Source: Acidobacteriota bacterium (GTDB lineage Bacteria > Acidobacteriota > Polarisedimenticolia > JACPZX01). Taken from it: DNA of 64,000 bases. The DNA lies in the NCBI GenBank assembly GCA_016195325.1, contig JACPZX010000030.1, positions 1-64,000 on the forward strand. Reading direction: 5' to 3'. A model generated the notes under the pieces. The model ran no database searches, was not told the DNA's origin, and was given only the letters and a program-made list of their open reading frames with translations. Positions 1-8,257 of this stretch are shown here, piece after piece (within the stretch, counting starts at the first letter, position 1; each line of letters starts with the position of its first letter). The position numbers were made by a program, and so were the translations under genes.

Positions 1-530
1 TCCTCGCGGCTCTCGGCTGGACGACGGTCACGCGCGCCTTGCACCTCGCCGACTGGTCGTTCATCGACTACGTGAACCTCCCCTTCCACGAGGCGGGGCA
101 CATCTTCTTCTCCCCCTTCGGCTCGACGCTCCACATCCTCGGGGGGACGCTCCTCGAGCTGATCGTTCCCGCGCTCCTCGGGGTGAACTTCTTCTTCCGC
201 GATCGCCGCCTCCCCGGCGCGGCGTTCTGCCTCTGGTGGTTCGGCGAGAACTTCATCTACATCGCGCGCTACATGGCCGACGCGCGCGACCTCGAGCTCC
301 CGCTCGTCGGCGGCGGCCACCACGACTGGAACGAGCTCTTCTACCGCTTCGGCCTGCTCTCGGAGACGTCGGTCGCGCGCATCTCGTCGCTGACGCACGC
401 CGCCGGCGTCGTCATCATGCTCGCGGGCCTCGCGTGGCTCGCCTACTTCGCGCTTCCCGAGGCGAGACGCAACGCCGTCCGCGACGCGCTCACGACGAGG
501 TGGCCCGGGGCCGCGATCTTTCTCGAGTGA
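1..530 (+). CDS. Integral membrane protein with HEAGH motif (5' end outside the window)
   Basis: The reading frame is open to the first base of the window, so the TTG at 39 is probably internal and the gene begins upstream. The visible part is hydrophobic, with at least three likely membrane segments. Near its start is the motif LPFHEAGHIFF, an HExxH-like site of the kind that binds zinc in membrane metalloproteases. Downstream are conserved-looking polar blocks, WWFGEN, YMADARDLELPLVGGG and HDWNELF. I recognise this as a conserved bacterial membrane-protein type but know no established function; protease activity is only suggested by the HEAGH motif. It is followed 70 bases later by a secreted peptidase gene on the same strand. 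Confidence 0.7.
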   Translation, partial: LAALGWTTVTRALHLADWSFIDYVNLPFHEAGHIFFSPFGSTLHILGGTLLELIVPALLGVNFFFRDRRLPGAAFCLWWFGENFIYIARYMADARDLELPLVGGGHHDWNELFYRFGLLSETSVARISSLTHAAGVVIMLAGLAWLAYFALPEARRNAVRDALTTRWPGAAIFLE

Positions 531-600
531 GGCCGTTGACGCCGCGGGGCGGTTCCGGACAGACTGTCGCCTTCCGAACCGACCCATGGGGGACACGTTC

Positions 601-2481
601 ATGACGCGAGGTCGCTCCCTGCTTTCCATCCTCCCGATCGTCATCGCCCTCGTCGCCGCGGTCCCCGTCGCCGCCGCGACGTACGACGTCGAGGCGTACC
701 TGAACATCCGGGGGGCCTCGGCCGCCGGCCTCTCCCCCGACGGAAAGACGGTCGCCTTCCTGACCAACGTCACGGGCTCGAACCAGGTCTGGACGGTTCC
801 CGCATCCGGAGGGTGGCCCGAGCAGATCACCTTTTTCTCCGATCGCGTCGCCTCGGTCGCCTGGTCGCCGAAGGGGGACTTCATCGCCTTCTCGAAGGAC
901 ACCGGGGGGGACGAGAACTACCAGATCCAGATCGTCACGCCCGACGGGTCCCAGCGCCTCGCTCTCACGTCGAACCCCGCGGTCCGGCACGACTACGGTG
1001 GCTGGTCGCGCGACGGCCGGCTCCTGTCGTACGCGTCGAACGAGCGCGACAGGAAATTCTTCGACGTCTACGTCATGGAGAGCGGCACGTGGAAGGCGCG
1101 GCGCGTGACCGAGCAGAACGCCTACGTGCAGGCGGGGCCCTTCTCGACCGACGGCCGGAAGATGATCGTGTCGCGGCAGAACGGAAGCCTCGACAACGAT
1201 CTGCTCCTCGTCGATCTCGCCGCGCCGGGACCCGCGAAGGACGCGCCCCTTCTGACGCCGCACGACGGGGTCGCCTCCTTCCGTCCGCTCGGCTTCACGG
1301 CCGACGACCAGGGCGTCTGGATCCTCTCGGACGCGGGGCGCGAGTTCACCGCCCTCGGCCGCCTCGATCTCGCGACGAAGAAGATCACCTGGGTCCGCGA
1401 GCCGAAGTGGGACGTGAACGGCGCGCTCCTCTCCCTCGACGGGAAGACGCTCGCCCTCGTCACGAACGAGGACGGCCGCGACTCGCTGAGCCTTCTCGAC
1501 ACGGCGACGGGAAGGGACAAGACCGCGCCGAGAATCCCTGAAGGGCAGATCGGCGCGATGCGCTTCTCTGGCGACGGCCACCTCCTCGCCCTCACCTCGA
1601 GCGGCCCGGCGCGCAACGGCGACGTGTGGCTCGTGGATCTCGCGGGCGGGTCGGTCTCGCAGGTCACGCGCTCTTCGACCGCCGGCATCCCGCGCGCGTC
1701 GTTCGTCGAGCCAAAGCTGGTCCGGTACAAGAGCTTCGACGGCCTCGAGATCCCCTCGTGGCTCTACCTGCCCGGCGGCGCGGCCGGCGCGGTCCCCTGC
1801 ATCGTCGCGCCGCACGGCGGGCCCGAGGGGCAGACGACCGCCGACTTCTCCCCCACGATCCAGTTCTACCTGAGCCGCGGCTTCGCCGTCTGGGCGCCCA
1901 ACGTCCGCGGCTCCACGGGGTACGGCAAGACCTTCACGCATCTCGACGACGTGAGGAAGCGCGAGGACTCGGTGAAGGATCTCGCGGCGGGCGTCGACTG
2001 GCTGAAGGCCTCGGGGTCGATCGACCCGAAGAGGCTCGCCGTCCTCGGGGGGTCGTACGGCGGGTACATGACGCTCGCGGCGATCACGCTCTACCCCGAA
2101 CTCTGGGCGGCCGCCGTGGACTCGTTCGGCATCGCGGACTTCCGGACCTTTTTCGGGAAGACCGCCTCGTACCGCGTGAGCCTGAGGGCCTCGGAGTACG
2201 GCGACCCGGTGAAGGACGCGGAGTTCCTCGACTCGATCTCGCCGATCCGGAAAGTGGATCGGATCCGCGCTCCGCTCCTCGTCCTCCAGGGGGCGAACGA
2301 CCCCCGCGTCCCGCAGGCGGAGGCGGAGCAGATCGTCGCGGCGATCAAGGCCCGCAATGGAACCGTCGACTACATCCTCTTCCCCGATGAGGGACACGGC
2401 TGGACGAAGCTCGCGAACCGGATCACGGCGCTGCGCGCGACCGGCGAGTTCCTCGAGAAGCACCTGGCGGTGGCGCGATGA
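601..2481 (+). CDS. Secreted S9-family (acylaminoacyl/dipeptidyl-peptidase type) serine peptidase
   Basis: Predicted 626-residue exported peptidase that should cleave short peptides, probably in the periplasm. I chose the ATG at 601 over the in-frame ATG at 586 because it starts a clean signal peptide (MTRGRSLLSILPIVIALVAA, ending near AAA) and follows a GGGGGA stretch. Residues about 30-380 form WD40/TolB-like propeller repeats (SPDGKTVAFLT, SPKGDFIAFSKD, SGDGHLLALTS). The C-terminal third is an alpha/beta-hydrolase with the nucleophile motif GGSYGGYM (Ser485), Asp567 in GANDPRVP and His599 in DEGHGW, a complete S9 triad. The stop codon overlaps the start of the next gene (ATGA at 2478), so the two are probably translationally coupled. 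Confidence 0.92.
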   Translation: MTRGRSLLSILPIVIALVAAVPVAAATYDVEAYLNIRGASAAGLSPDGKTVAFLTNVTGSNQVWTVPASGGWPEQITFFSDRVASVAWSPKGDFIAFSKDTGGDENYQIQIVTPDGSQRLALTSNPAVRHDYGGWSRDGRLLSYASNERDRKFFDVYVMESGTWKARRVTEQNAYVQAGPFSTDGRKMIVSRQNGSLDNDLLLVDLAAPGPAKDAPLLTPHDGVASFRPLGFTADDQGVWILSDAGREFTALGRLDLATKKITWVREPKWDVNGALLSLDGKTLALVTNEDGRDSLSLLDTATGRDKTAPRIPEGQIGAMRFSGDGHLLALTSSGPARNGDVWLVDLAGGSVSQVTRSSTAGIPRASFVEPKLVRYKSFDGLEIPSWLYLPGGAAGAVPCIVAPHGGPEGQTTADFSPTIQFYLSRGFAVWAPNVRGSTGYGKTFTHLDDVRKREDSVKDLAAGVDWLKASGSIDPKRLAVLGGSYGGYMTLAAITLYPELWAAAVDSFGIADFRTFFGKTASYRVSLRASEYGDPVKDAEFLDSISPIRKVDRIRAPLLVLQGANDPRVPQAEAEQIVAAIKARNGTVDYILFPDEGHGWTKLANRITALRATGEFLEKHLAVAR

Positions 2482-3701
2482 TCCGCCGCGCCCTCCTCGT
2501 TGCGTTTCTCGCGCTCGTCGCCCCGACCCTCGCCGGCGCCGCGACCGAGGAGGTCGCCGTCGTGAAGACTTCCTTCGGCGAGATCGTCTGGCGCTTCTTC
2601 GAGAAGGACGCCCCGGGCCACACCGCGTACGTGAAGGAGCTGATCCGCCGCGGCTTCTACGACGGGACGACCTTTCACCGCGTCATCCCCCACTTCGTCG
2701 TGCAGGGAGGGGATCCCAACTCGAAGAACGACGATCGCCTGGACGACGGCGAGGGGGAGGGGGACCGTCGCCTCAAGGCCGAGTTCAGCCAGACGCTGCA
2801 CTACCGCCCCGGCACCGTCGGCATGGCGCGCGACGCCGATCCCGACTCGGGATCGTGCCAGTTCTTCATCGCCCTCGAGAACATCCCCCGGCTCGACGGC
2901 CGCTACACGATCTTCGGCGAGGTGATCTCGGGGCTGGAAGTCGCGCGGCGGATCGCCGAAGCGCCCCGCGATCTGCGCGACAACCCGCTCGAGGCGATCC
3001 AGGTCACGGTGCGCCTCGAGACGCGCGAGGCGCCGGCGAGGCTCGTCTCGCTCGAGGCGGCCGCCTCGGGAGAGACGGTCACCGGCCCGACCAAGCCGAA
3101 GCCCTACGATCCGAAGAACGTCCTCTGGAAGGCGCCGACCGTGCGATCCGATCAGACCGACCTGACCTTCGACTACGTTGAGGAGGCGCGCCCGCGCCTC
3201 GACGTCGTCGTCGACATCGACGGGAGCGTCCTCGACGTGAGGTTCGTCGCCCTCGACACGCCCCACGCCGCGGATATCCGCAGGAGCGTCCTCAAGTGGA
3301 AGTTCACCCCCGCGGGGTACGACGGCAAGCGGCAGAAGGTCCGCTTCGAGATCGAGAGCGACGGCACCGAGATGGGGCCCCCCACCGGCCCCGGCTCGCC
3401 GATGGAGATCGCTTCGGCGACGAGCGCGCCCGTCCCGTCGGTGCGCGTCGATCTCCGGGCCGGGAAGAAGGCGCCGGGGAAGGCGGCGAAGCTCCGCCTC
3501 ACGATCGACGAGAGCGGCGCGGTGACCGAGGCGGCGCTCCAGTCGGGGTCGGGCGACGACGCCCTCGATGCCGCGGCCGTCGAGACGGCGAGGAAGATGC
3601 TCTTCGCCCCGGCCACGCGGAAGTGGGGTCCCGCCCGCGACGCCGATCCGGCCGCCGTCTACCTGGACGTCGCGGCGCGCTTCGTCGAAGCGGAGAAGTA
3701 G
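2478..3701 (+). CDS. Exported cyclophilin-type peptidyl-prolyl isomerase fused to two TonB-C-like domains
   Basis: A 407-residue protein with signal peptide MIRRALLVAFLALVAPTLAGA. Residues about 27-190 are a bacterial cyclophilin domain: FGEIVWRFFEKDAPGHTAYV, FYDGTTFHRVIPHFVVQGGDP, GTVGMARDADPDSGSCQFFI and YTIFGEVISGLEVARRI match the family closely. After a linker come two regions that look like the TonB C-terminal fold seen in many envelope proteins: about 230-300 (RPRLDVVVDIDGSVLDVRFV, then SVLKWKFTPA) and about 315-405 (KLRLTIDESGAVTEAAL, then ARKMLFAPA). This cyclophilin plus tandem TonB-C arrangement is unusual. It overlaps the S9 peptidase stop by four bases, suggesting a joint role in periplasmic protein folding and turnover; that role is inference. 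Confidence 0.88.
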   Translation: MIRRALLVAFLALVAPTLAGAATEEVAVVKTSFGEIVWRFFEKDAPGHTAYVKELIRRGFYDGTTFHRVIPHFVVQGGDPNSKNDDRLDDGEGEGDRRLKAEFSQTLHYRPGTVGMARDADPDSGSCQFFIALENIPRLDGRYTIFGEVISGLEVARRIAEAPRDLRDNPLEAIQVTVRLETREAPARLVSLEAAASGETVTGPTKPKPYDPKNVLWKAPTVRSDQTDLTFDYVEEARPRLDVVVDIDGSVLDVRFVALDTPHAADIRRSVLKWKFTPAGYDGKRQKVRFEIESDGTEMGPPTGPGSPMEIASATSAPVPSVRVDLRAGKKAPGKAAKLRLTIDESGAVTEAALQSGSGDDALDAAAVETARKMLFAPATRKWGPARDADPAAVYLDVAARFVEAEK

Positions 3702-3894
3702 CGGCGCGGCGCGCCGTCCGGCGGCCGCGCGAGGTCTCCGGGCCAGAGCGCGCAGCCGTTGCGATCCGCCACGGAGTCCGCCCCCCCGCGCGGGTGGCGT
3801 CCCTCTTGCAGCGCTGTATCCGTCGAGGTTTCGCACACCCTCGCTCGCGACGACCCGCGCCATCGCGCGCCCACCCAGTGCTCGCGAGGCGATC

Positions 3895-6375
3895 ATGAAA
3901 AAGCTCCTCCTTTTCAGCACCGCCACCTTCGTGCTTCTCCTGCTCACGACGACGCCGGCGGCCGCAGCCGCGCCGGGCGGCTACACCCTCGTGGGGTGGA
4001 ACAACCTCGGCATGCACTGCATGGACGCGGACTACTCCGTCTTCTCGCTCCTCCCTCCGTACAACACGATCCACGCGCAGCTCGTCGATCCGCAGGGAGT
4101 GCTCCTGACGCCGGCCGCCGGCGTGACCGTCCAGTACGAGGCGGTCGCCGACACGTCGGGGTCGATCAACACGACCTCCGTCGGGAAGACCAACTTCTGG
4201 ACGCACGTTCTCGACCTCTTCGGCGCCTCCCCGGCCCCGGACATGGGGCTCGCGGGGCGCGCGATGCCCGGCCCGGCCAACACGCCCAGGCCGATGGCCT
4301 TCGATCCCGCGTTCGGGTGGTTCATCGCCGAGGGGATCCCGATCACGCCGCGCGACGACGCGGGCGCGCACAACCCGTACCCGATGATGCGCCTCACGGC
4401 GCGGGACTCGGCGGGGGCCGTCCTCGCCACGACCGACATCGTCCTCCCCGTCTCCGACGAGATGACCTGCACCGCCTGCCACGCCTCGGGGTCGAACGCC
4501 GCCGCCGCGCCGCTGACGGGGTGGATCAACGACCCCGATCCGACGATCGACTTCAGGCTGAACATCCTCCTCAGGCACGATCAGGGGAAGGGGGCCGGCG
4601 CCGCCTACCGGCAGGCGCTGATCGACGCCGGCTACGACGAGACGGGGCTCTACGCGACCGCCACCTCGGGCGGCAAGCCGATCCTCTGCGCGCGCTGCCA
4701 CGCCTCGAACGCCCTGCCGGGAACCGGCCTCGCCGGAATTCCGGCGTTGACCAACTCGATGCACGCCCTCCACGCGCCGGTCGTCGATCCCGCCACCGGC
4801 CTCACGCTCGACGCGAGCGCGAACCGGGGCGCCTGCTACCGGTGCCATCCCGGCTCGACGACGCGCTGCCTCCGCGGAGCGATGGGGAGCGCGGTCGCGG
4901 CCGACGGGACGATGAAGATGCAGTGCCAGAGCTGCCACGGCTCGATGGCTGCGGTCGGCGACCCCGCGCGGCAGGGGTGGCTCGACGAGCCCGACTGCCA
5001 GAGCTGCCACACCGGGACGGAGACGCACAACAACGGGCAGATCCGCTACACGTCGGCCTTCGAGTCGAGCGGCCGGCCGCGCGCCGCCATCGACCGCACC
5101 TTCGCGACGACCCCCGACGCCCCGGCCCCCGGCCTTTCTCTGTTCAGATTCTCCACGGGCCACGGCGGCCTCGCGTGCGAGGCGTGCCACGGATCGACGC
5201 ACGCGGAGTTCCCCTCCTCGCACGCCAACGACAACGTCCAGAGCGCCCGCATTCAGGGGGCGATAGGGCCTCTCGCGGAGTGCGGCGCCTGCCACGCGAC
5301 GACCCCCGCGACCGTCACGGGCGGGCCGCACGGCATGCACCCGGTCGGCCAGAGCTGGTTCGCGAAGCACTCGGACGTCGTCGAGCAGTCGGGCACCGCC
5401 GGCTGCCAGGCCTGCCACGGCCTCGACTTCAGGGGAACCGTCCTCTCGTACGCGCGCGCCGATCGCACCGTGACCGCCTTCGGATCCACGAAGAGCTTCT
5501 GGCGCGGGTTCGAGGTCGGCTGCTACGCCTGCCATCGAGGGCCGAAGAGCGACAGCCGGAACCCCAACCACCCGCCGCGGGTCCAGAACGCCGCCGCCTC
5601 CACGATCTCCCGGGTGGCCGTCCCGATCCCGCTCCACGCGACCGACGCGGACGGCGACCCCCTGACGCTTCGCGTCGTCAGCCAGCCGGCCCACGGCACC
5701 GTCGCCCTCGCCGGCGCCACCGCCTCGTACGTGTCGGAGGCGGGGTTCAGCGGCGCCGACGCCTTCACCTTCGCCGCGTGGGACGGCCAGACGGACGGGA
5801 ACCTCGGCTCCGCCTCGATCGCCGTCTCGACGAACAACTGCGCGCTCGACTGCTCCGCCTCGGTCCCGACGATCGCGCACGAGGGGACGCCCGTCCCCTT
5901 CCAGGCCTTCGCCGCCCCGTCGGGGTGCGCCGGTTCGGCGGCGTTCGCGTGGACCTTCGGCGACGGATCGACCGGCGCCGCAGCCTCGATGAGCCACGTC
6001 TACGCGACGTCCGGGATCTTCGACTGGGCTCTTTCCGTCTCGGTCGCCGGCCTCACCTGCGCCCGGAGCGGCGCGATCCGGATCGAAGGGCTGCCGCCGA
6101 ACGTGACGTCCATCCGGAAGCTCTCGGGCCCCTTCCGGATCGTCGTCATCGGGAGTAACTTCCATCCCGGTCTGCAGGTCGAGATCCACGGCTCGCCGTT
6201 CCCGGGGGTCGTGCAGCGCGGCACGACGAAGCTCACGCTGAGGGGAGGATCGGCCCTTCGCGCCCTCTTCCCGGCCGGCACCGAGGTGATGATCCGGTTC
6301 ATCAATCCCGACGACGCGAAGCAGAGCGTCATCATGTACAACGTGACGACGAACGCGTGGCGGACGATTCCGTGA
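3895..6375 (+). CDS. Secreted nine-haem c-type cytochrome with C-terminal cadherin-like and PKD domains
   Basis: The frame is open further upstream, but the ATG at 3895 starts a typical signal peptide (MKKLLLFSTATFVLLLLTTT, then PAAAAA), giving 826 residues. I count nine CxxCH haem-binding motifs (CTACH, CARCH, CYRCH, CQSCH twice, CEACH, CGACH, CQACH, CYACH) spread over roughly residues 190-550. The region after that carries a cadherin/Ig-like repeat (HATDADGDPLTLRVVSQPAHGTV) and a PKD domain (FAWTFGDGSTG), then an IPT-like tail. This points to an electron-transfer protein at the cell surface or in the periplasm. The partner and redox substrate are unknown. The 193 bases before it hold no other gene that I can see. 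Confidence 0.88.
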   Translation: MKKLLLFSTATFVLLLLTTTPAAAAAPGGYTLVGWNNLGMHCMDADYSVFSLLPPYNTIHAQLVDPQGVLLTPAAGVTVQYEAVADTSGSINTTSVGKTNFWTHVLDLFGASPAPDMGLAGRAMPGPANTPRPMAFDPAFGWFIAEGIPITPRDDAGAHNPYPMMRLTARDSAGAVLATTDIVLPVSDEMTCTACHASGSNAAAAPLTGWINDPDPTIDFRLNILLRHDQGKGAGAAYRQALIDAGYDETGLYATATSGGKPILCARCHASNALPGTGLAGIPALTNSMHALHAPVVDPATGLTLDASANRGACYRCHPGSTTRCLRGAMGSAVAADGTMKMQCQSCHGSMAAVGDPARQGWLDEPDCQSCHTGTETHNNGQIRYTSAFESSGRPRAAIDRTFATTPDAPAPGLSLFRFSTGHGGLACEACHGSTHAEFPSSHANDNVQSARIQGAIGPLAECGACHATTPATVTGGPHGMHPVGQSWFAKHSDVVEQSGTAGCQACHGLDFRGTVLSYARADRTVTAFGSTKSFWRGFEVGCYACHRGPKSDSRNPNHPPRVQNAAASTISRVAVPIPLHATDADGDPLTLRVVSQPAHGTVALAGATASYVSEAGFSGADAFTFAAWDGQTDGNLGSASIAVSTNNCALDCSASVPTIAHEGTPVPFQAFAAPSGCAGSAAFAWTFGDGSTGAAASMSHVYATSGIFDWALSVSVAGLTCARSGAIRIEGLPPNVTSIRKLSGPFRIVVIGSNFHPGLQVEIHGSPFPGVVQRGTTKLTLRGGSALRALFPAGTEVMIRFINPDDAKQSVIMYNVTTNAWRTIP

Positions 6376-6503
6376 CGTGAGCGGCATATCCGTTGCAGTT
6401 CTCAGGGGCGGCGGTGCCGAAAGCCCAATGACCCACGCCGAATCAACGGCTTCGCGGCGCCGGCGCAACGGGGAGCGCCAATCCCCGCCTCATGGAGCCC
6501 GCG

Positions 6504-7682
6504 ATGAGGAAAATGCCGCAGCTCGACTACGCGAAGAGCCCCTTCCTTATTATCTGGGAGACGACCCAGGCCTGTGACCTCGCCTGCCACCACTGCCGGG
6601 CCTCGGCTCAGCCGGAGCACCACCCGGGAGAGCTGACGACCGCCGAGGCGGAGGATCTGCTGAAGCAGACCTCGGAGCTCGGCACGCCGATCTTCATCCT
6701 GAGCGGCGGCGACCCCCTCAAGCGCCACGACCTCTGCCACCTCGTCCGCTTCGGCGCCGATCTCGGATTGCGGATGGCGACGATCCCGGCGGCGACCCCC
6801 CTTCTCACCGAGGAGGTCGTCCGGAAGCTCAAGGAGGCGGGCCTCAGCCAGATGGCCCTGAGCCTCGATTACCCGCGCGAGGAGCTGCACGACAGATTCC
6901 GCGGCGTCCCGGGCGCCTTCGCGAAGACGATGAAGGCGATCGAGTGGGCGCACGCGCAGAAGCTCCCGCTGCAGATCAACACGACCCTCACCGCCGAGTC
7001 GGCGCCGTACCTCGAGGAGATGGCGGCGCTGGTCCAGAAGGCAGGCATCGTCTTCTGGGAGGTCTTCTTCCTCGTCCCGATGGGGCGCGGCACGAACCTC
7101 GGCGGTCTCACGGCCGATCAGTGCGAGAAGATCTTCGAGATCCTCTACCAGGTGCAGAAGAAGTCGACCTTCCTCGTGAAGATCACCGAGGCTCCGCACT
7201 ACCGCCGCTACGTCTCGCAGAGAGAGCGCGAGGAGACGGAAGCAGGATCGCGCGGCAACGGCGGTCCGCCGACCACTCACGGCCCCGTGAACGAGCTGCC
7301 GAAACAGCTCATCCGCACCGAGGGGCCGGGGCACACGATCGGCCTCGCCGCGCAGGGAGTGAACTCGGGGAACGGCTTTCTCTTCGTGTCGCACACCGGC
7401 GAGGTCTTCCCGAGCGGCTTCCTGCCGATCTCGGCGGGGAGTTTGAGGGAGAAGAGCCTCGCGTGGCTCTACCGCGACTCGTCCGTCTTCCGCGAGCTGC
7501 GCGAGCCCTCGAAGTTCCTCGGGGTCTGCGGCGTCTGCGAGTTCAACCGGATCTGCGGCGGATCACGGTCGCGCGCCCTCGCCCTCGTCGGCAACCACCT
7601 CGCGAGCGATCCCTGGTGCGCCTACAAGCCGGCGGGATACGTGCCCGCGCCGGAGGTGGTGACGCGGATCGGGAGGCGGTGA
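6504..7682 (+). CDS. Radical SAM/SPASM-domain protein
   Basis: A 392-residue radical SAM enzyme. The cluster motif CDLACHHC (Cys24, Cys28, Cys31) follows WETTQ, and SGGDPL is the glycine-rich SAM-binding motif. The C-terminus has a SPASM-like cysteine set (CGVCEFNRICGG and a last Cys in DPWCAY) for auxiliary iron-sulphur clusters. The build resembles the TIGR04053/haem-biosynthesis-like group (AhbD/NirJ relatives), but substrate assignment is uncertain. I favour the ATG at 6504 over 6492 because GGAG lies six bases upstream of it. It follows the nine-haem cytochrome on the same strand after about 130 bases, so haem or cytochrome-linked chemistry is possible. Confidence 0.85.
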   Translation: MRKMPQLDYAKSPFLIIWETTQACDLACHHCRASAQPEHHPGELTTAEAEDLLKQTSELGTPIFILSGGDPLKRHDLCHLVRFGADLGLRMATIPAATPLLTEEVVRKLKEAGLSQMALSLDYPREELHDRFRGVPGAFAKTMKAIEWAHAQKLPLQINTTLTAESAPYLEEMAALVQKAGIVFWEVFFLVPMGRGTNLGGLTADQCEKIFEILYQVQKKSTFLVKITEAPHYRRYVSQREREETEAGSRGNGGPPTTHGPVNELPKQLIRTEGPGHTIGLAAQGVNSGNGFLFVSHTGEVFPSGFLPISAGSLREKSLAWLYRDSSVFRELREPSKFLGVCGVCEFNRICGGSRSRALALVGNHLASDPWCAYKPAGYVPAPEVVTRIGRR

Positions 7683-7720
7683 GGGAAGTCGGATCCCAGA
7701 ACGAGCGAGACACGATCAAA

Positions 7721-7742
7721 CGCACCGACGCCCGTGGGTGCG
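7721..7742 (+). terminator. Weak hairpin downstream of the radical SAM gene
   Basis: A 6-bp perfect stem (CGCACC at 7721-7726, GGTGCG at 7737-7742) with a 10-base loop lies about 40 bases after the stop codon and is followed by ACCTGTTTG, with no long T-run. It may act as a terminator, but the stem is short. Confidence 0.25.
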
Positions 7743-8026
7743 ACCTGTTTGTCGCTGCCTCCAGAGTCCAACCGTTACGCGGTTAGTGCGGGGCGTGCTT
7801 CAGCCGTCGTGCCGGCGCTCGGCCGTTCCTCTCCCGAGTTGATCCCTAGCCCACTCCCCGGTACGCTCTCGCCGCGACGGTTCAGGACAATGATTCACTG
7901 ACACCGCTTTGAACAGGCGCGCTCTCGTTGAGGACTGACAACCTAGCGGAAACATGCGGGAATCTCGGATCCGCAACTACGACGCTACTGGAACGATCTC
8001 CCGGTGGCGCGCCTTCACGATCTTGA
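7743..8026. other. Left part of a lower-GC island, no gene recognised
   Basis: From about 7,690 the base composition falls compared with the preceding genes. I see no tRNA, integrase or convincing reading frame here. The next open frame, that of the AIPR gene, begins after a stop codon at 8024-8026. Confidence 0.4.
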
Positions 8027-8257
8027 TCTAGCACGCTAGGATTCCTTGACCACGGTCCTCGAAAGGATTCTAAGCACGACAAGCAGCCTCCATCACGAAC
8101 GGAAGTTTCGGAATGGCTCAGCCGCCACGTCGCACAGGGTATAGAGGAGTGCCGCCAGAACGACATCGCAGCGCCCCATACCGACGAGGTAAACAAGGGC
8201 GTCCTCGTCTGGCTCGCCCTCCACTACATTGACGATGATCCCCAGTCGCTGTTTTTC

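Noticed and set aside
490-2463. Long open frame on the minus strand opposite the S9 peptidase gene
   Set aside because: Its translation is Arg/Glu/Asp-rich without domain motifs, as expected for the complement of a GC-rich gene, and the plus-strand frame has full S9 motifs.
8113-8230. ATG at 8113 as the AIPR start
   Set aside because: It is in a different reading frame from the AIPR domain and soon meets a stop.
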